From positions 1 through 59,811 of the forward strand of contig NZ_JAQOSP010000036.1 of NCBI RefSeq assembly GCF_030068475.1: 59,811 nt of DNA, given 5' to 3'. Made by a program: the position numbers and the translations under genes. Shown one piece after another: positions 17,350-24,592 of this stretch (the first letter of the stretch is position 1; every line of letters begins with the position of its first letter). The notes beneath the pieces were generated by a model, which saw only the letters and a program-made list of their open reading frames with translations, searched no databases and was not told where the DNA came from. Source of the stretch: Roseofilum acuticapitatum BLCC-M154. GTDB taxonomy: Bacteria; Cyanobacteriota; Cyanobacteriia; Cyanobacteriales; Desertifilaceae.

Positions 17350-18114
17350 TCAATCTGCAACAATATCGATAAGGGGAAATGACAGAGACCAGGTTACTGG
17401 CGATGCAAGGGCAGCATTGACATAACCGAGAAAGTAGTTAAGCTGTCCAGGAGGCTTATTTTCCCCATAGACCCGATCTAAATTTTCCTTCCAGAGGACA
17501 AACGTTCGCAGTGCTTGAAATCGCCTGCTTTGGGTAAATTGAATTTTCCAGCCTGCTTCCTCCACGTATTGCAGTAATTCCGAAACCGAACACATCAGCA
17601 TCGACCCCCCAAACGTTTCCCTCTCTCCCAAGTAGTGGTCTCCAACGCAGTGGACTGAGATAATCATACGGGGAGCTAAGGAGCGCAGTTGTCGCAGCAG
17701 TTTCAGCTTGTCGCGAATATGGGAGAGGATTTCAATGCCAAAAATCAGGTCATACTTGCCCCCCAACTCATCTCGTTCCAAGTTTTTGTAGGATGCATTG
17801 AAACCCTGACTGCGGCAATAGTCTGCCTGGGTTTCGCTGAAAGAGATACCTTCTACAGAGCAATGACATTCGGTAATTAACATCTTGGTGACTCCTCCCC
17901 AACCGCAGCCAATATCTAATACATGGGAACCGGTCGTAATGTAGGGATAAAAATTCCGAATCGTTTGTTTCAAACCGGTTTCTAAATCTTCAGAACCACG
18001 AAAAAAACCACAATGGTACAGTAATTCCTCACCAATCACCTTTTGCCATTCGGCAACGGGTACGCTGCCATAAAAATCATTTAGATCGAGGTATTCTTCG
18101 AGATTGATGTTCAT
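17350..18114 (-). CDS. SAM-dependent methyltransferase
   Basis: About 254 residues from ATG at 18114, just four bases after the upstream stop; a TTG 30 bases earlier would overlap that gene. The class I SAM-binding motif I is HVLDIGCGWGGVT, with the acidic end of strand 2 in VEGISFS and motif IV near DLIFGIEILSH. The layout resembles the cyclopropane-synthase/small-molecule methyltransferase group. The substrate is unknown. It is tightly packed between the unknown 350-residue protein and the P450, so the three probably act together. Confidence 0.85.
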   Translation of the reverse strand: MNINLEEYLDLNDFYGSVPVAEWQKVIGEELLYHCGFFRGSEDLETGLKQTIRNFYPYITTGSHVLDIGCGWGGVTKMLITECHCSVEGISFSETQADYCRSQGFNASYKNLERDELGGKYDLIFGIEILSHIRDKLKLLRQLRSLAPRMIISVHCVGDHYLGERETFGGSMLMCSVSELLQYVEEAGWKIQFTQSRRFQALRTFVLWKENLDRVYGENKPPGQLNYFLGYVNAALASPVTWSLSFPLIDIVAD

Positions 18115-18118
18115 GATG

Positions 18119-19177
18119 TTATCCAGAGACAAACTTATGTTCAAACCAAAGATAGGCTTTAGCTTCTAGGGGAGATTGGGGACGGTAAACAAGTTTTAGG
18201 TGGCTTAATCGGCGATCGAAGAGAGTAAAGCACTCTTTCGACTGTAAAAGAGAAGCAACAATCAACTGACTGGGCCAAGATGCTTGAGCATTGACGGGAG
18301 TGGTTTGACCTGGCCAGGTTAACAATGCCTCTTGCTTTTCAGGCAAGCATAACCCTCGTTTGACTAAAAAATCTAAAAGCATAGCCCAGCGAGATTCATG
18401 AGGAGGCTGTCCGTGCAAAATACATTCTAATCCAATTTGGGGATAAATGAGCTGACCGACATCAAGACAGACGGTGAGGAGATCGACAAACTCTAACAAC
18501 TGTTTCATCAAAGCTTGCAGTTCCTGGGTGTCCTGTTGCCAGCCAATCTCTTGTAAGTAGTCTACGAGTGCATCGGGTTGCAAATGTTTGACATTCACTC
18601 GTAAAGCAGGCGAGTTTCGAGAGAGCATTACACCAATATGGCTGACAAATACCCCATGGGGACAAGCTCTAAAGCACCGTTCCAGATTATCTTGCCACTT
18701 GTGCCAAACCGAACAATCTAGGAGTAAGTTTAGGGATTTTGTGGCAATGGCATAGGTATCGACAGTTGGATTCTTTTCTTGGGGAAAGCCGACAAAAATG
18801 GCGGGGAGAGGTAGAAAATCTGATGAGTTGTCGCGATCGTATTCCAACCAAATTTCTGGAATTTCATGAAGAGATAATTCCCATTGTGCCAGAAAATTCT
18901 GTAATTGCGACCATCTAGCATCCGTCGGTATGCTCTGGCCTGTAGCAATAGCCATTGCCTGTTGCAGCGATTTTAACTGACTCTCATCCCGGATAATACA
19001 TTGTTGAAAATCCACCTGGGAAGTATCGGAACTCAGGCGACATTCAAACCCCCCTCGGAGAATCGGAGCCAGATTATCCGTTAATGCTTTTAATCCCCAG
19101 ATTGCATCGGGTGCAACTAATTTTGGCACGAGATGGGGCAATAGTATATCGATAGACTCTGTTAGAGGTGAGTGCAT
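18119..19177 (-). CDS. Hypothetical protein of the lasso island
   Basis: About 352 residues from ATG at 19177 (MHSPLTESID), preferred over an upstream TTG at 19210 that overlaps the Uma2 gene. I do not recognise the family. It is soluble, without signal peptide, alpha/beta in look, with notable stretches VFVSHIGVMLSRNSPALRVN, GLECILHGQPPHESRW, and LLDFLVKRGLCLPEKQEALL. Four bases separate it from the methyltransferase. No catalytic motif is obvious. Its place with a methyltransferase and a P450 suggests a biosynthetic enzyme or substrate-binding partner, but the sequence does not say which. Confidence 0.7.
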   Translation of the reverse strand: MHSPLTESIDILLPHLVPKLVAPDAIWGLKALTDNLAPILRGGFECRLSSDTSQVDFQQCIIRDESQLKSLQQAMAIATGQSIPTDARWSQLQNFLAQWELSLHEIPEIWLEYDRDNSSDFLPLPAIFVGFPQEKNPTVDTYAIATKSLNLLLDCSVWHKWQDNLERCFRACPHGVFVSHIGVMLSRNSPALRVNVKHLQPDALVDYLQEIGWQQDTQELQALMKQLLEFVDLLTVCLDVGQLIYPQIGLECILHGQPPHESRWAMLLDFLVKRGLCLPEKQEALLTWPGQTTPVNAQASWPSQLIVASLLQSKECFTLFDRRLSHLKLVYRPQSPLEAKAYLWFEHKFVSG

Positions 19178-19199
19178 GGTTTTCTTTGGGGTAGTAATA

Positions 19200-19760
19200 T
19201 CAAACCGCAAAAACGTCCGATACAGAAATTACAATATCCGGAAATGCGAAGGGAGAAACAACTTCTGTTACTGAAAATTCTTGCCTTTCTTGATAGTCAC
19301 TATCTTGAGGAGCGCGATAAACAATTAAGGTTTTATTCTGAATATCTACAATCCAATATTCGGGTATAGTTTCGCGGGCATAGAGTTCTTTTTTCGCTGA
19401 AATATCATAATTTCGAGTTGCTTTAGAGACTTCAACAACTAGCTCGATATTCTCAGGAAAGGGGTGATGGTCGATGTATTGCGATCGCGGCAGTTTAGCC
19501 ACTACGATATCTGGTTCTGGCTCCGATTGAGATAATGTAATCGGTTTAGCTTCTCGAACATAGCCTCGTCCTGCGGTTAGCCTCTCCAGTATTTTCGCTA
19601 AGTTTTCTTCAAAATAAGCATGTTCCGTGCCTTGAGGAGACATTTCTACGATCGCTCCGTTAATTAATTCTACTCGGCGTTCTTTAAATAGACCGATCGC
19701 GACCATTTGATGGTACTCTTCCACGCTGAACTTGGCAATTTCTGGAGCTATCGCGGTCAT
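19200..19760 (-). CDS. Uma2 family (DUF820) endonuclease-like protein
   Basis: A 186-residue protein of the very common cyanobacterial Uma2 family, with a PD-(D/E)XK restriction-like fold. Typical phrases are FSVEEYHQMVAIGLF, RVELINGAIVEMSPQG, the catalytic run EPDIVV, then LVVEVSKATRNYD and KKELYARETIPEYWIVD. Its substrates are unknown. Many cyanobacterial genomes carry dozens of copies, often near mobile or decaying regions, so its presence need not be part of the lasso pathway. Confidence 0.9.
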   Translation of the reverse strand: MTAIAPEIAKFSVEEYHQMVAIGLFKERRVELINGAIVEMSPQGTEHAYFEENLAKILERLTAGRGYVREAKPITLSQSEPEPDIVVAKLPRSQYIDHHPFPENIELVVEVSKATRNYDISAKKELYARETIPEYWIVDIQNKTLIVYRAPQDSDYQERQEFSVTEVVSPFAFPDIVISVSDVFAV

Positions 19761-19819
19761 CTTATCTTCCTCAATCTATTGTTCTTAGGAGCAGCCAGCT
19801 CACCCATAAAAAATCAAAA

Positions 19820-20611
19820 TTACTCAGTGCGACGAACCAAGAATACCTTGCCATAGTTATCACCGGGAAAGTAACTATAACTGCCCATTTCAGTCGCAGT
19901 AAACTCGCGATTCTCTTGCAGAAATTCATCAAAAGCACGTTTCTCGCCTTTACCTCGATCTGCTAACCCTTGAAAATTCCATTCATCGAAAAAGATAATA
20001 GTTTTATCAAGGATGAGAGGCTTACAAAAATTGAGAGCCTCCTTTGCTGATGCATATAAATCGACATCAATCATGATCAAACTTGCCTTGCGTAACTTAT
20101 GTTTCTGGATGAGGTCAGAATTTAGCGTGTCAGAGTATAACCCTTTGATTAAACTACATCGCGACCAATCAATGTTCTTAGCACTCAGAGACTCTACAAC
20201 ATAATTATAATCAATGGCAAAAAAACCTTGCGGCCATATTCCTTCTTCGTCATAGGGTAAGCCTTCAAAAGAATCAAATCCAAAAAGGCGAACGTGATTC
20301 AGCTTCGCCTTCAGTAATGCACTGTACATCAAAGAGAACGAAGTTCCCTGACAAACTCCAAATTCTAAATAGTCGCCAATATTTTCAGCCCCTAGTGCTT
20401 CTTGTAAATATTTAATCGCTGCCTTGTATTGCGGAAGCAGCTCGCGCTCGTTGACTAGTAACCCCAACTTGGGAAAACCCAATTGAGGAAAGAATTTACA
20501 CATTACCCAACGATAACGCCTCCTTATATCCCCAGCCATTTGATAACGGATGTACCTGTAGGGAAATTTTAAAGTATCAATCAGCGTCATAATTTCTGTC
20601 GATCGCGTCAT
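19820..20611 (-). CDS. TylF/MycF-type class I methyltransferase
   Basis: A 263-residue protein resembling macrocin O-methyltransferase (TylF) relatives. SAM-binding features are YLEFGVCQGTSFSLMYSA, RLFGFDSFEGLP and, later, ASLIMIDVDLYASAKEAL followed by KTIIFFDEWNF. The paired aspartates of IDVDLY and the Asp-Glu-Trp of FFDEWNF are the metal-binding type residues of this family. It is often found with sugar or peptide tailoring genes. The start at 20611 overlaps a fragmentary ORF; ATG at 20590 is a possible alternative. Target unknown; a tailoring role is inferred from the island. Confidence 0.82.
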   Translation of the reverse strand: MTRSTEIMTLIDTLKFPYRYIRYQMAGDIRRRYRWVMCKFFPQLGFPKLGLLVNERELLPQYKAAIKYLQEALGAENIGDYLEFGVCQGTSFSLMYSALLKAKLNHVRLFGFDSFEGLPYDEEGIWPQGFFAIDYNYVVESLSAKNIDWSRCSLIKGLYSDTLNSDLIQKHKLRKASLIMIDVDLYASAKEALNFCKPLILDKTIIFFDEWNFQGLADRGKGEKRAFDEFLQENREFTATEMGSYSYFPGDNYGKVFLVRRTE

Positions 20612-20678
20612 CTAGAGTTAGAATGAGTTTTCGTTGCGCTCTCGTCTCTGAATCAGGTATTTTCAGTTTGCTATTCAT
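20577..20678 (-). pseudogene. Short duplicate of the start of the 65-aa ORF upstream
   Basis: A 33-codon reading frame beginning MNSKLKIPDSETRAQR, closely like the start MNSQPQIPDPETRTRS of the gene at 20941-21138, including the preceding TCATGAATAGC. After that the similarity fades and the frame closes inside the methyltransferase start. It is probably a remnant of a small tandem duplication and may even carry the promoter-side region of the methyltransferase gene. Confidence 0.45.
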
Positions 20679-20713
20679 GACAGATTCCAATTGTCTCTAA
20701 TGTTGGGCAAAAA

Positions 20714-20896
20714 CTAGACATCTTTTTCTAGAGGTGGGATTTTATCGCTCTCAATGGTGATAACTCTTCCATCTTGCCAAATACTAATGGATTCGCCCAG
20801 TTTCCGATGTTTCTCGATCGCCTCGGCAATAGCTTGTTTCACGCCAGCATCAATTTTCTGATGTAGGGGAGAAAGAGTTGGATTTTTAGGATTCAT
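20714..20896 (-). CDS. Small conserved protein, 60 aa
   Basis: ATG at 20896 is chosen because GGAG lies seven bases upstream; a longer reading from 20944 lacks such a site. The protein has a helical first half (LHQKIDAGVKQAIAEAIEKH) and then SISIWQDGRVITIES, a beta turn resembling small cyanobacterial proteins that often sit beside a partner gene. It follows the 65-residue ORF by 44 bases. I do not know a function. A toxin-antitoxin-like pair is conceivable but no known family is matched. Confidence 0.6.
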   Translation of the reverse strand: MNPKNPTLSPLHQKIDAGVKQAIAEAIEKHRKLGESISIWQDGRVITIESDKIPPLEKDV

Positions 20897-20940
20897 CGAT
20901 ATCTCCAATAATTGCACTCCAGGTTTCAGATGGAATGACC

Positions 20941-21138
20941 TCATTTAGTTTCTAGTAAATTTCTGGCTCGCTGTCGTCGCTCAACATTAATCGGACTATT
21001 GCGAATATCAGCTTCGGCAAGGGCGATCGCTTCATCGAGCAGCATATTCACATCATCAAACATTAGACAGATCTCTCGCCAGCGAGCAATAGACCTTGTT
21101 CTTGTCTCCGGATCGGGGATTTGGGGTTGGCTATTCAT
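20941..21138 (-). CDS. Hypothetical protein, 65 aa
   Basis: A 65-residue protein beginning MNSQPQIPDPETRTRS, helical and acidic (DDVNMLLDEAIALAEADIRN), ending with a basic segment ERRQRARNLLETK. Its start overlaps the end of the lasso kinase gene by eight bases, so it is probably translationally coupled to the kinase. A degenerate copy of its beginning lies at 20577-20678. I do not recognise the family and give no function. Confidence 0.6.
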   Translation of the reverse strand: MNSQPQIPDPETRTRSIARWREICLMFDDVNMLLDEAIALAEADIRNSPINVERRQRARNLLETK

Positions 21139-22189
21139 GAGTACATTTCTCTGACTTCGTTATACGAGCCGCATCTGCTGTAATCGCGTCGCACAATTGA
21201 GGCAATGCGTCCAAACTATCGCGACGAGTCACGTTTCGCAGGGGCACTCTCTTCGCGACTTGGCTCAGAGCCACAAACTCTTGGGCTTGCTTATCTGTAT
21301 CTAATTTTAAGAAGGTTGCCGATCGCTGCTTCATCAAGGTTACCACTGCCATGGCTGGAGGAATAGACTCAATGACCGGTGCTGCCAATCCCGGTTGCCG
21401 TTCTCCCAGAACGTAGATAGCAGCTAAAGGAAGGGGTTCCTTCTGAAATTGCCACGGGCTTTGATTGGCTACAGGTTCATCACTGCTATAAGTCAGATCG
21501 ATAAAGCGCTTTTCGGATAAGCGCAGCACGCGCGCCAAGCCTTCTTCCGAGCCGTAGAGGGCGTTAACCGACTCCGGCCACAGTCGCAGACGGGGATAGC
21601 CGGGGTGGACGAGGAAATGATCCGATGATTCGGTCAGAAGAGCGACATCATCGGAAAGAATGGGGTATCCTTGTCCGGCAAGAGCGGCTGCTGTTGTCGA
21701 TTTACCCGCTCCTGAATCGCCCAAAATCGCGATCGCCTGCTCACCCACTGCCAACACGCAACCATGCAGACAAACCTTTCCCTGCAACCGCAGGGCCAAC
21801 TTCAACACTGACCCCAGCAACAACACCGTCACATCTTCTATAATCGAATTCGTCCAATTGGGCGAACTAATGCGACTGCCATCGGCTTCGAGCTGGAGAT
21901 CGATTGGCTCCATGTATTCGTTACCGCGATACCAAAAGTTGAAATAGCTGCTTCCATCTGCACGAGAGCGTTTTTCAATCTGAGAGTCAAAATTAGCAGG
22001 CCCCTGTGGATGGAAGGGAACCCTGCCAATGGCGGAATCGGATTCGGGAGCATCTTTCAAATCCACCCAGATATCGACAGACATATCATTATCGCAAGCC
22101 AATAGCCCCGGCAAGGATTGATTGCTCGCCAGGGTTAAGCCGTAAACTTGGTAGGTGAAGATTTGACCACCGTTACGGGGAATGCTCAT
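21131..22189 (-). CDS. Lasso peptide kinase K2 (HPr-kinase-like)
   Basis: A 352-residue protein with the HPr kinase C-terminal fold: CLHGCVLAVGEQAIAILGDS, Walker A GDSGAGKSTTAAAL near 155-165, and ILSDDVALL with the paired aspartates. In lasso clusters of the paeninodin type this family phosphorylates the side-chain hydroxyl of the precursor's C-terminal Ser. The upstream precursor A1 ends in Ser, as does A2. It lies 144 bases after A1 and its 3' end overlaps the next small gene. It is intact, unlike K1, and may serve both peptides. Confidence 0.84.
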   Translation of the reverse strand: MSIPRNGGQIFTYQVYGLTLASNQSLPGLLACDNDMSVDIWVDLKDAPESDSAIGRVPFHPQGPANFDSQIEKRSRADGSSYFNFWYRGNEYMEPIDLQLEADGSRISSPNWTNSIIEDVTVLLLGSVLKLALRLQGKVCLHGCVLAVGEQAIAILGDSGAGKSTTAAALAGQGYPILSDDVALLTESSDHFLVHPGYPRLRLWPESVNALYGSEEGLARVLRLSEKRFIDLTYSSDEPVANQSPWQFQKEPLPLAAIYVLGERQPGLAAPVIESIPPAMAVVTLMKQRSATFLKLDTDKQAQEFVALSQVAKRVPLRNVTRRDSLDALPQLCDAITADAARITKSEKCTHE

Positions 22190-22333
22190 AGGAGATTGAG
22201 AAGAGATTCGACTTTGGGTTCGGGGTCGATCGCGATCGCCTGGCTCCTAGAGCTTCGTTTTTGGCGATCGCTCAACCCCTAAGCTTGAAATATTGGGTCG
22301 ATGAGACTAACTGATCTCATTTTCCTGGATTCT

Positions 22334-22507
22334 TTACGATCCAGCAGCAACATAGCTATTCGGAAATGCACCGCCATCAAAACTGCTATTGCCAGCAAAA
22401 GGCGAGGTTAGCGTCAGATCGCTGACACTCCCAAACTTCTTCAGTTTGGGAGTATGGTATGGACGGTTGTTGGCAAGATTTGCTTGATTAGAATCGGTTG
22501 CAGACAT
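22334..22507 (-). CDS. Lasso-type precursor peptide A1
   Basis: A 57-residue peptide, ATG at 22507, between cyclase C2 and kinase K2. Residues 17-32, YHTPKLKKFGSVSDLT, match the lasso leader motif YxxPxLxxxGxxxxxT exactly, including spacing. The expected cleavage two residues after Thr32 gives a core beginning TSPFAGNSSFD whose only acidic residue is Asp44, at position 11, beyond the usual 7-9. Cutting elsewhere (before Ala38) would give a seven-residue ring but breaks the Thr rule. The C terminus is Ser57. So the leader is convincing, the ring is not. No strong Shine-Dalgarno is seen. Confidence 0.8.
   Translation of the reverse strand: MSATDSNQANLANNRPYHTPKLKKFGSVSDLTLTSPFAGNSSFDGGAFPNSYVAAGS
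22427..22453 (-). other. Perfect hairpin inside the A1 leader codons
   Basis: In the message, ACTCCCAAACT, loop GAAGA, AGTTTGGGAGT: eleven paired bases with no mismatch. It exactly covers nine codons for TPKLKKFGS, the RRE-binding part of the leader. It may be chance from the codon pattern, or may affect translation or mRNA stability. Confidence 0.6.
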
Positions 22508-22582
22508 GGTAGTTTACTTCAGATGGGGTTAACGCAAGAGTTTTCACCAGCAATTATAGTTGATGATACTCCACAATGGACA

Positions 22583-24415
22583 TTAATCAAGGTTTTGGTG
22601 GTGCAGCCAATAGGCTAATTGCAGGGCTGGAATCGTCTGGTTGTAGTTCGTAGGGGTGAGTTCGGCTAAAGTCTTCCATCTGAATAACAGAGCTTCTGGA
22701 TTAATGTAGGGAGTCAGAGTGGGCAAAGTTGCCAATTCCACTATCCAGGGTTGAATCCCTCGCTGCTGCATGAGGTTGTAATGGGGAAATCCTCTCAGGG
22801 GTGTTTTGGGTCGCTCTCGCACGGAATCTGGCAACAGACCTCGCATCGCTTCCCGCAGCAAGAATTTATTCTTAAACCAAGGTTCTGGTGGAACTGAGAG
22901 TAGGTAGAGTACCAGAGATACATCAAAAAAGGGATAGCGAACTTTAACCGGAAACCCACTAAACCCCGGATCTCCCCAAGCAAAAATATTCGACCATAAA
23001 GGAGCCGTTTCCATCCCATAGCGTTCGAGTTCCGGTGAAGCGGTTAATCTCTCTTGCAGTCGTGCCTGCATTTGCATTCGTTCAGCAAACTCTGGGTTCA
23101 ACCAGTCGGGAAACTCCTTCTGTGGCGGCTTGCGGCCAGTAACGTTCGACTGTGGTTGTTGCCCACTTTGCCGCCACTGACGTAATCGAGTCCGCAACCG
23201 CACCCGCGCACGAAGCAAACGGATATAGTCCCGGATAGTATGCGGATTCTGTAGCGACTTACCCTGGGAAGAAGGTGGCGGATGAAATGCTGGATCGCCA
23301 CCAAACCCAGCCAGCAGTACCCGACTGTACCCGGCTACGCGGCGCATCGTTTCCAGTTCAGCAGTTTGGTTAGCAATGAGTAGGGGTTCGGGACAGAGAT
23401 ATTCGGAATTGTCCTCCGGAGCTTGCTGAATATAGTCTTCAGCCACGACGTACTCTATGGGGAAGCCGGCCATTTCGGCAACTTGGGTGGCATAGTCTCC
23501 TTCATCGTCGGGAATCAGATGTTGGTAAACAATGGCATATCCGCGAAAGTCAACAGGCGCACCCGTTTCGGTCATTAATTTATAAGCCGTGGCTGCAATA
23601 CTGGTGGAGTCCATTCCTCCACTTAAATGGGTTCCCGCACTGTTAGTCCGCAGTCGGTCTGCCACTGAGCGCTCGAATAACTCCCGAAAGTGTTCGATAT
23701 AGTCCTCTGGACGCTGATAATTGAGGTATTCCACCTCTTCAGGTAATTGCCAGTAACGCTGAATGCGAACTTGACCTTTGGAGTAAGTCAGGGTGTGAGC
23801 GGGAGGCAGCTTGTGGATATCGGCAAACGTGGTGGTCGCCCGATCCATATTCATGCTAAAGAGGAGGTAATCGGCGATCGCGCTCTCATTGAGCTTATCC
23901 GATACTCTAGGATGAAAGCGCACGGTATTCAGATGATTGCTAAACACCAGAGTTTGACCCATTTGTGCATAATAAAACGGAACAATCCCAAACTGGTCTC
24001 TAGCACAGAACAAGCGCTGCTGCTGACTATCCCAAATGGCAAACGCAAAATCTCCACTGAGTTGTTCTAAACAAGCATCTCCCCAAACCCAGTAGCCATG
24101 CAACACCAGATCAACATCAGGTGCATCGTTCTCTAGATTGCGTCCACAAGCACGCAAGCGGTCAATTAGCTCCTGACGGCGATCCAAACGGATATCCCCA
24201 GTAATCCAAACTTTTCCATTTAAACCGAGAGGTTGCTGTTCATGTTCCGATTCCCAAGTCGTCCGCAAGAGAGCATGACCCAAACCCACATAACCCTCAC
24301 TCCAGATATTCTGAGCATCAGGAGCTTGAGGTCTCATCAAATCGGTCATTTGCTGTAAAAGATTGGCATCAATGGGTTGACCGTCCCCATTGACAATACC
24401 GACAATACCACTCAT
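22583..24415 (-). CDS. Lasso macrolactam synthetase C2 (asparagine-synthase-like)
   Basis: About 610 residues from ATG at 24415 (MSGIVGIVNGDG); a longer reading from 24448 has no good ribosome site. The glutaminase-like domain lacks the Cys nucleophile next to Met, so ammonia production from glutamine is not expected. The synthetase domain has the PP-loop SGGMDSTSI near 261 and AGFGGD further on. It precedes precursor A1 by 75 bases. It and C1 share the same architecture, so each may be matched to its adjacent precursor. Asparagine synthesis proper is less likely given the missing Cys and the context. Confidence 0.85.
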   Translation of the reverse strand: MSGIVGIVNGDGQPIDANLLQQMTDLMRPQAPDAQNIWSEGYVGLGHALLRTTWESEHEQQPLGLNGKVWITGDIRLDRRQELIDRLRACGRNLENDAPDVDLVLHGYWVWGDACLEQLSGDFAFAIWDSQQQRLFCARDQFGIVPFYYAQMGQTLVFSNHLNTVRFHPRVSDKLNESAIADYLLFSMNMDRATTTFADIHKLPPAHTLTYSKGQVRIQRYWQLPEEVEYLNYQRPEDYIEHFRELFERSVADRLRTNSAGTHLSGGMDSTSIAATAYKLMTETGAPVDFRGYAIVYQHLIPDDEGDYATQVAEMAGFPIEYVVAEDYIQQAPEDNSEYLCPEPLLIANQTAELETMRRVAGYSRVLLAGFGGDPAFHPPPSSQGKSLQNPHTIRDYIRLLRARVRLRTRLRQWRQSGQQPQSNVTGRKPPQKEFPDWLNPEFAERMQMQARLQERLTASPELERYGMETAPLWSNIFAWGDPGFSGFPVKVRYPFFDVSLVLYLLSVPPEPWFKNKFLLREAMRGLLPDSVRERPKTPLRGFPHYNLMQQRGIQPWIVELATLPTLTPYINPEALLFRWKTLAELTPTNYNQTIPALQLAYWLHHQNLD

Positions 24416-24467
24416 AAAGTCATATACTACGTTTGACTTGCTATTCAATTAAACCAAAATTTGTACC

Positions 24468-24587
24468 ATGTTCGATCAATTAACCCTGTTTGAGCGCTTA
24501 GGTGTCTTTATACTGATGCATGAAGTGAAGCCAGTGACAGCCGGTGAGAGGTTTACGATTGTCAGTTGGTTCTTGGGAGAAGAATAA
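24468..24587 (+). pseudogene. C-terminal fragment of a 2OG-Fe(II) oxygenase-like gene
   Basis: A 39-codon frame with the run LMHEVKPVTAGERFTIVSWF, the pattern of the last strands of prolyl-4-hydroxylase-type 2-oxoglutarate/iron oxygenases: the distal iron-binding His, then VxPVTxGxR, which holds the Arg that binds 2-oxoglutarate. The rest of the domain is absent, so it is probably the tail of a lost gene. It ends six bases before the chosen start of the ABC transporter, and its GGGAGAAG would provide that gene's ribosome site. Confidence 0.55.
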
Positions 24588-24592
24588 CACGG

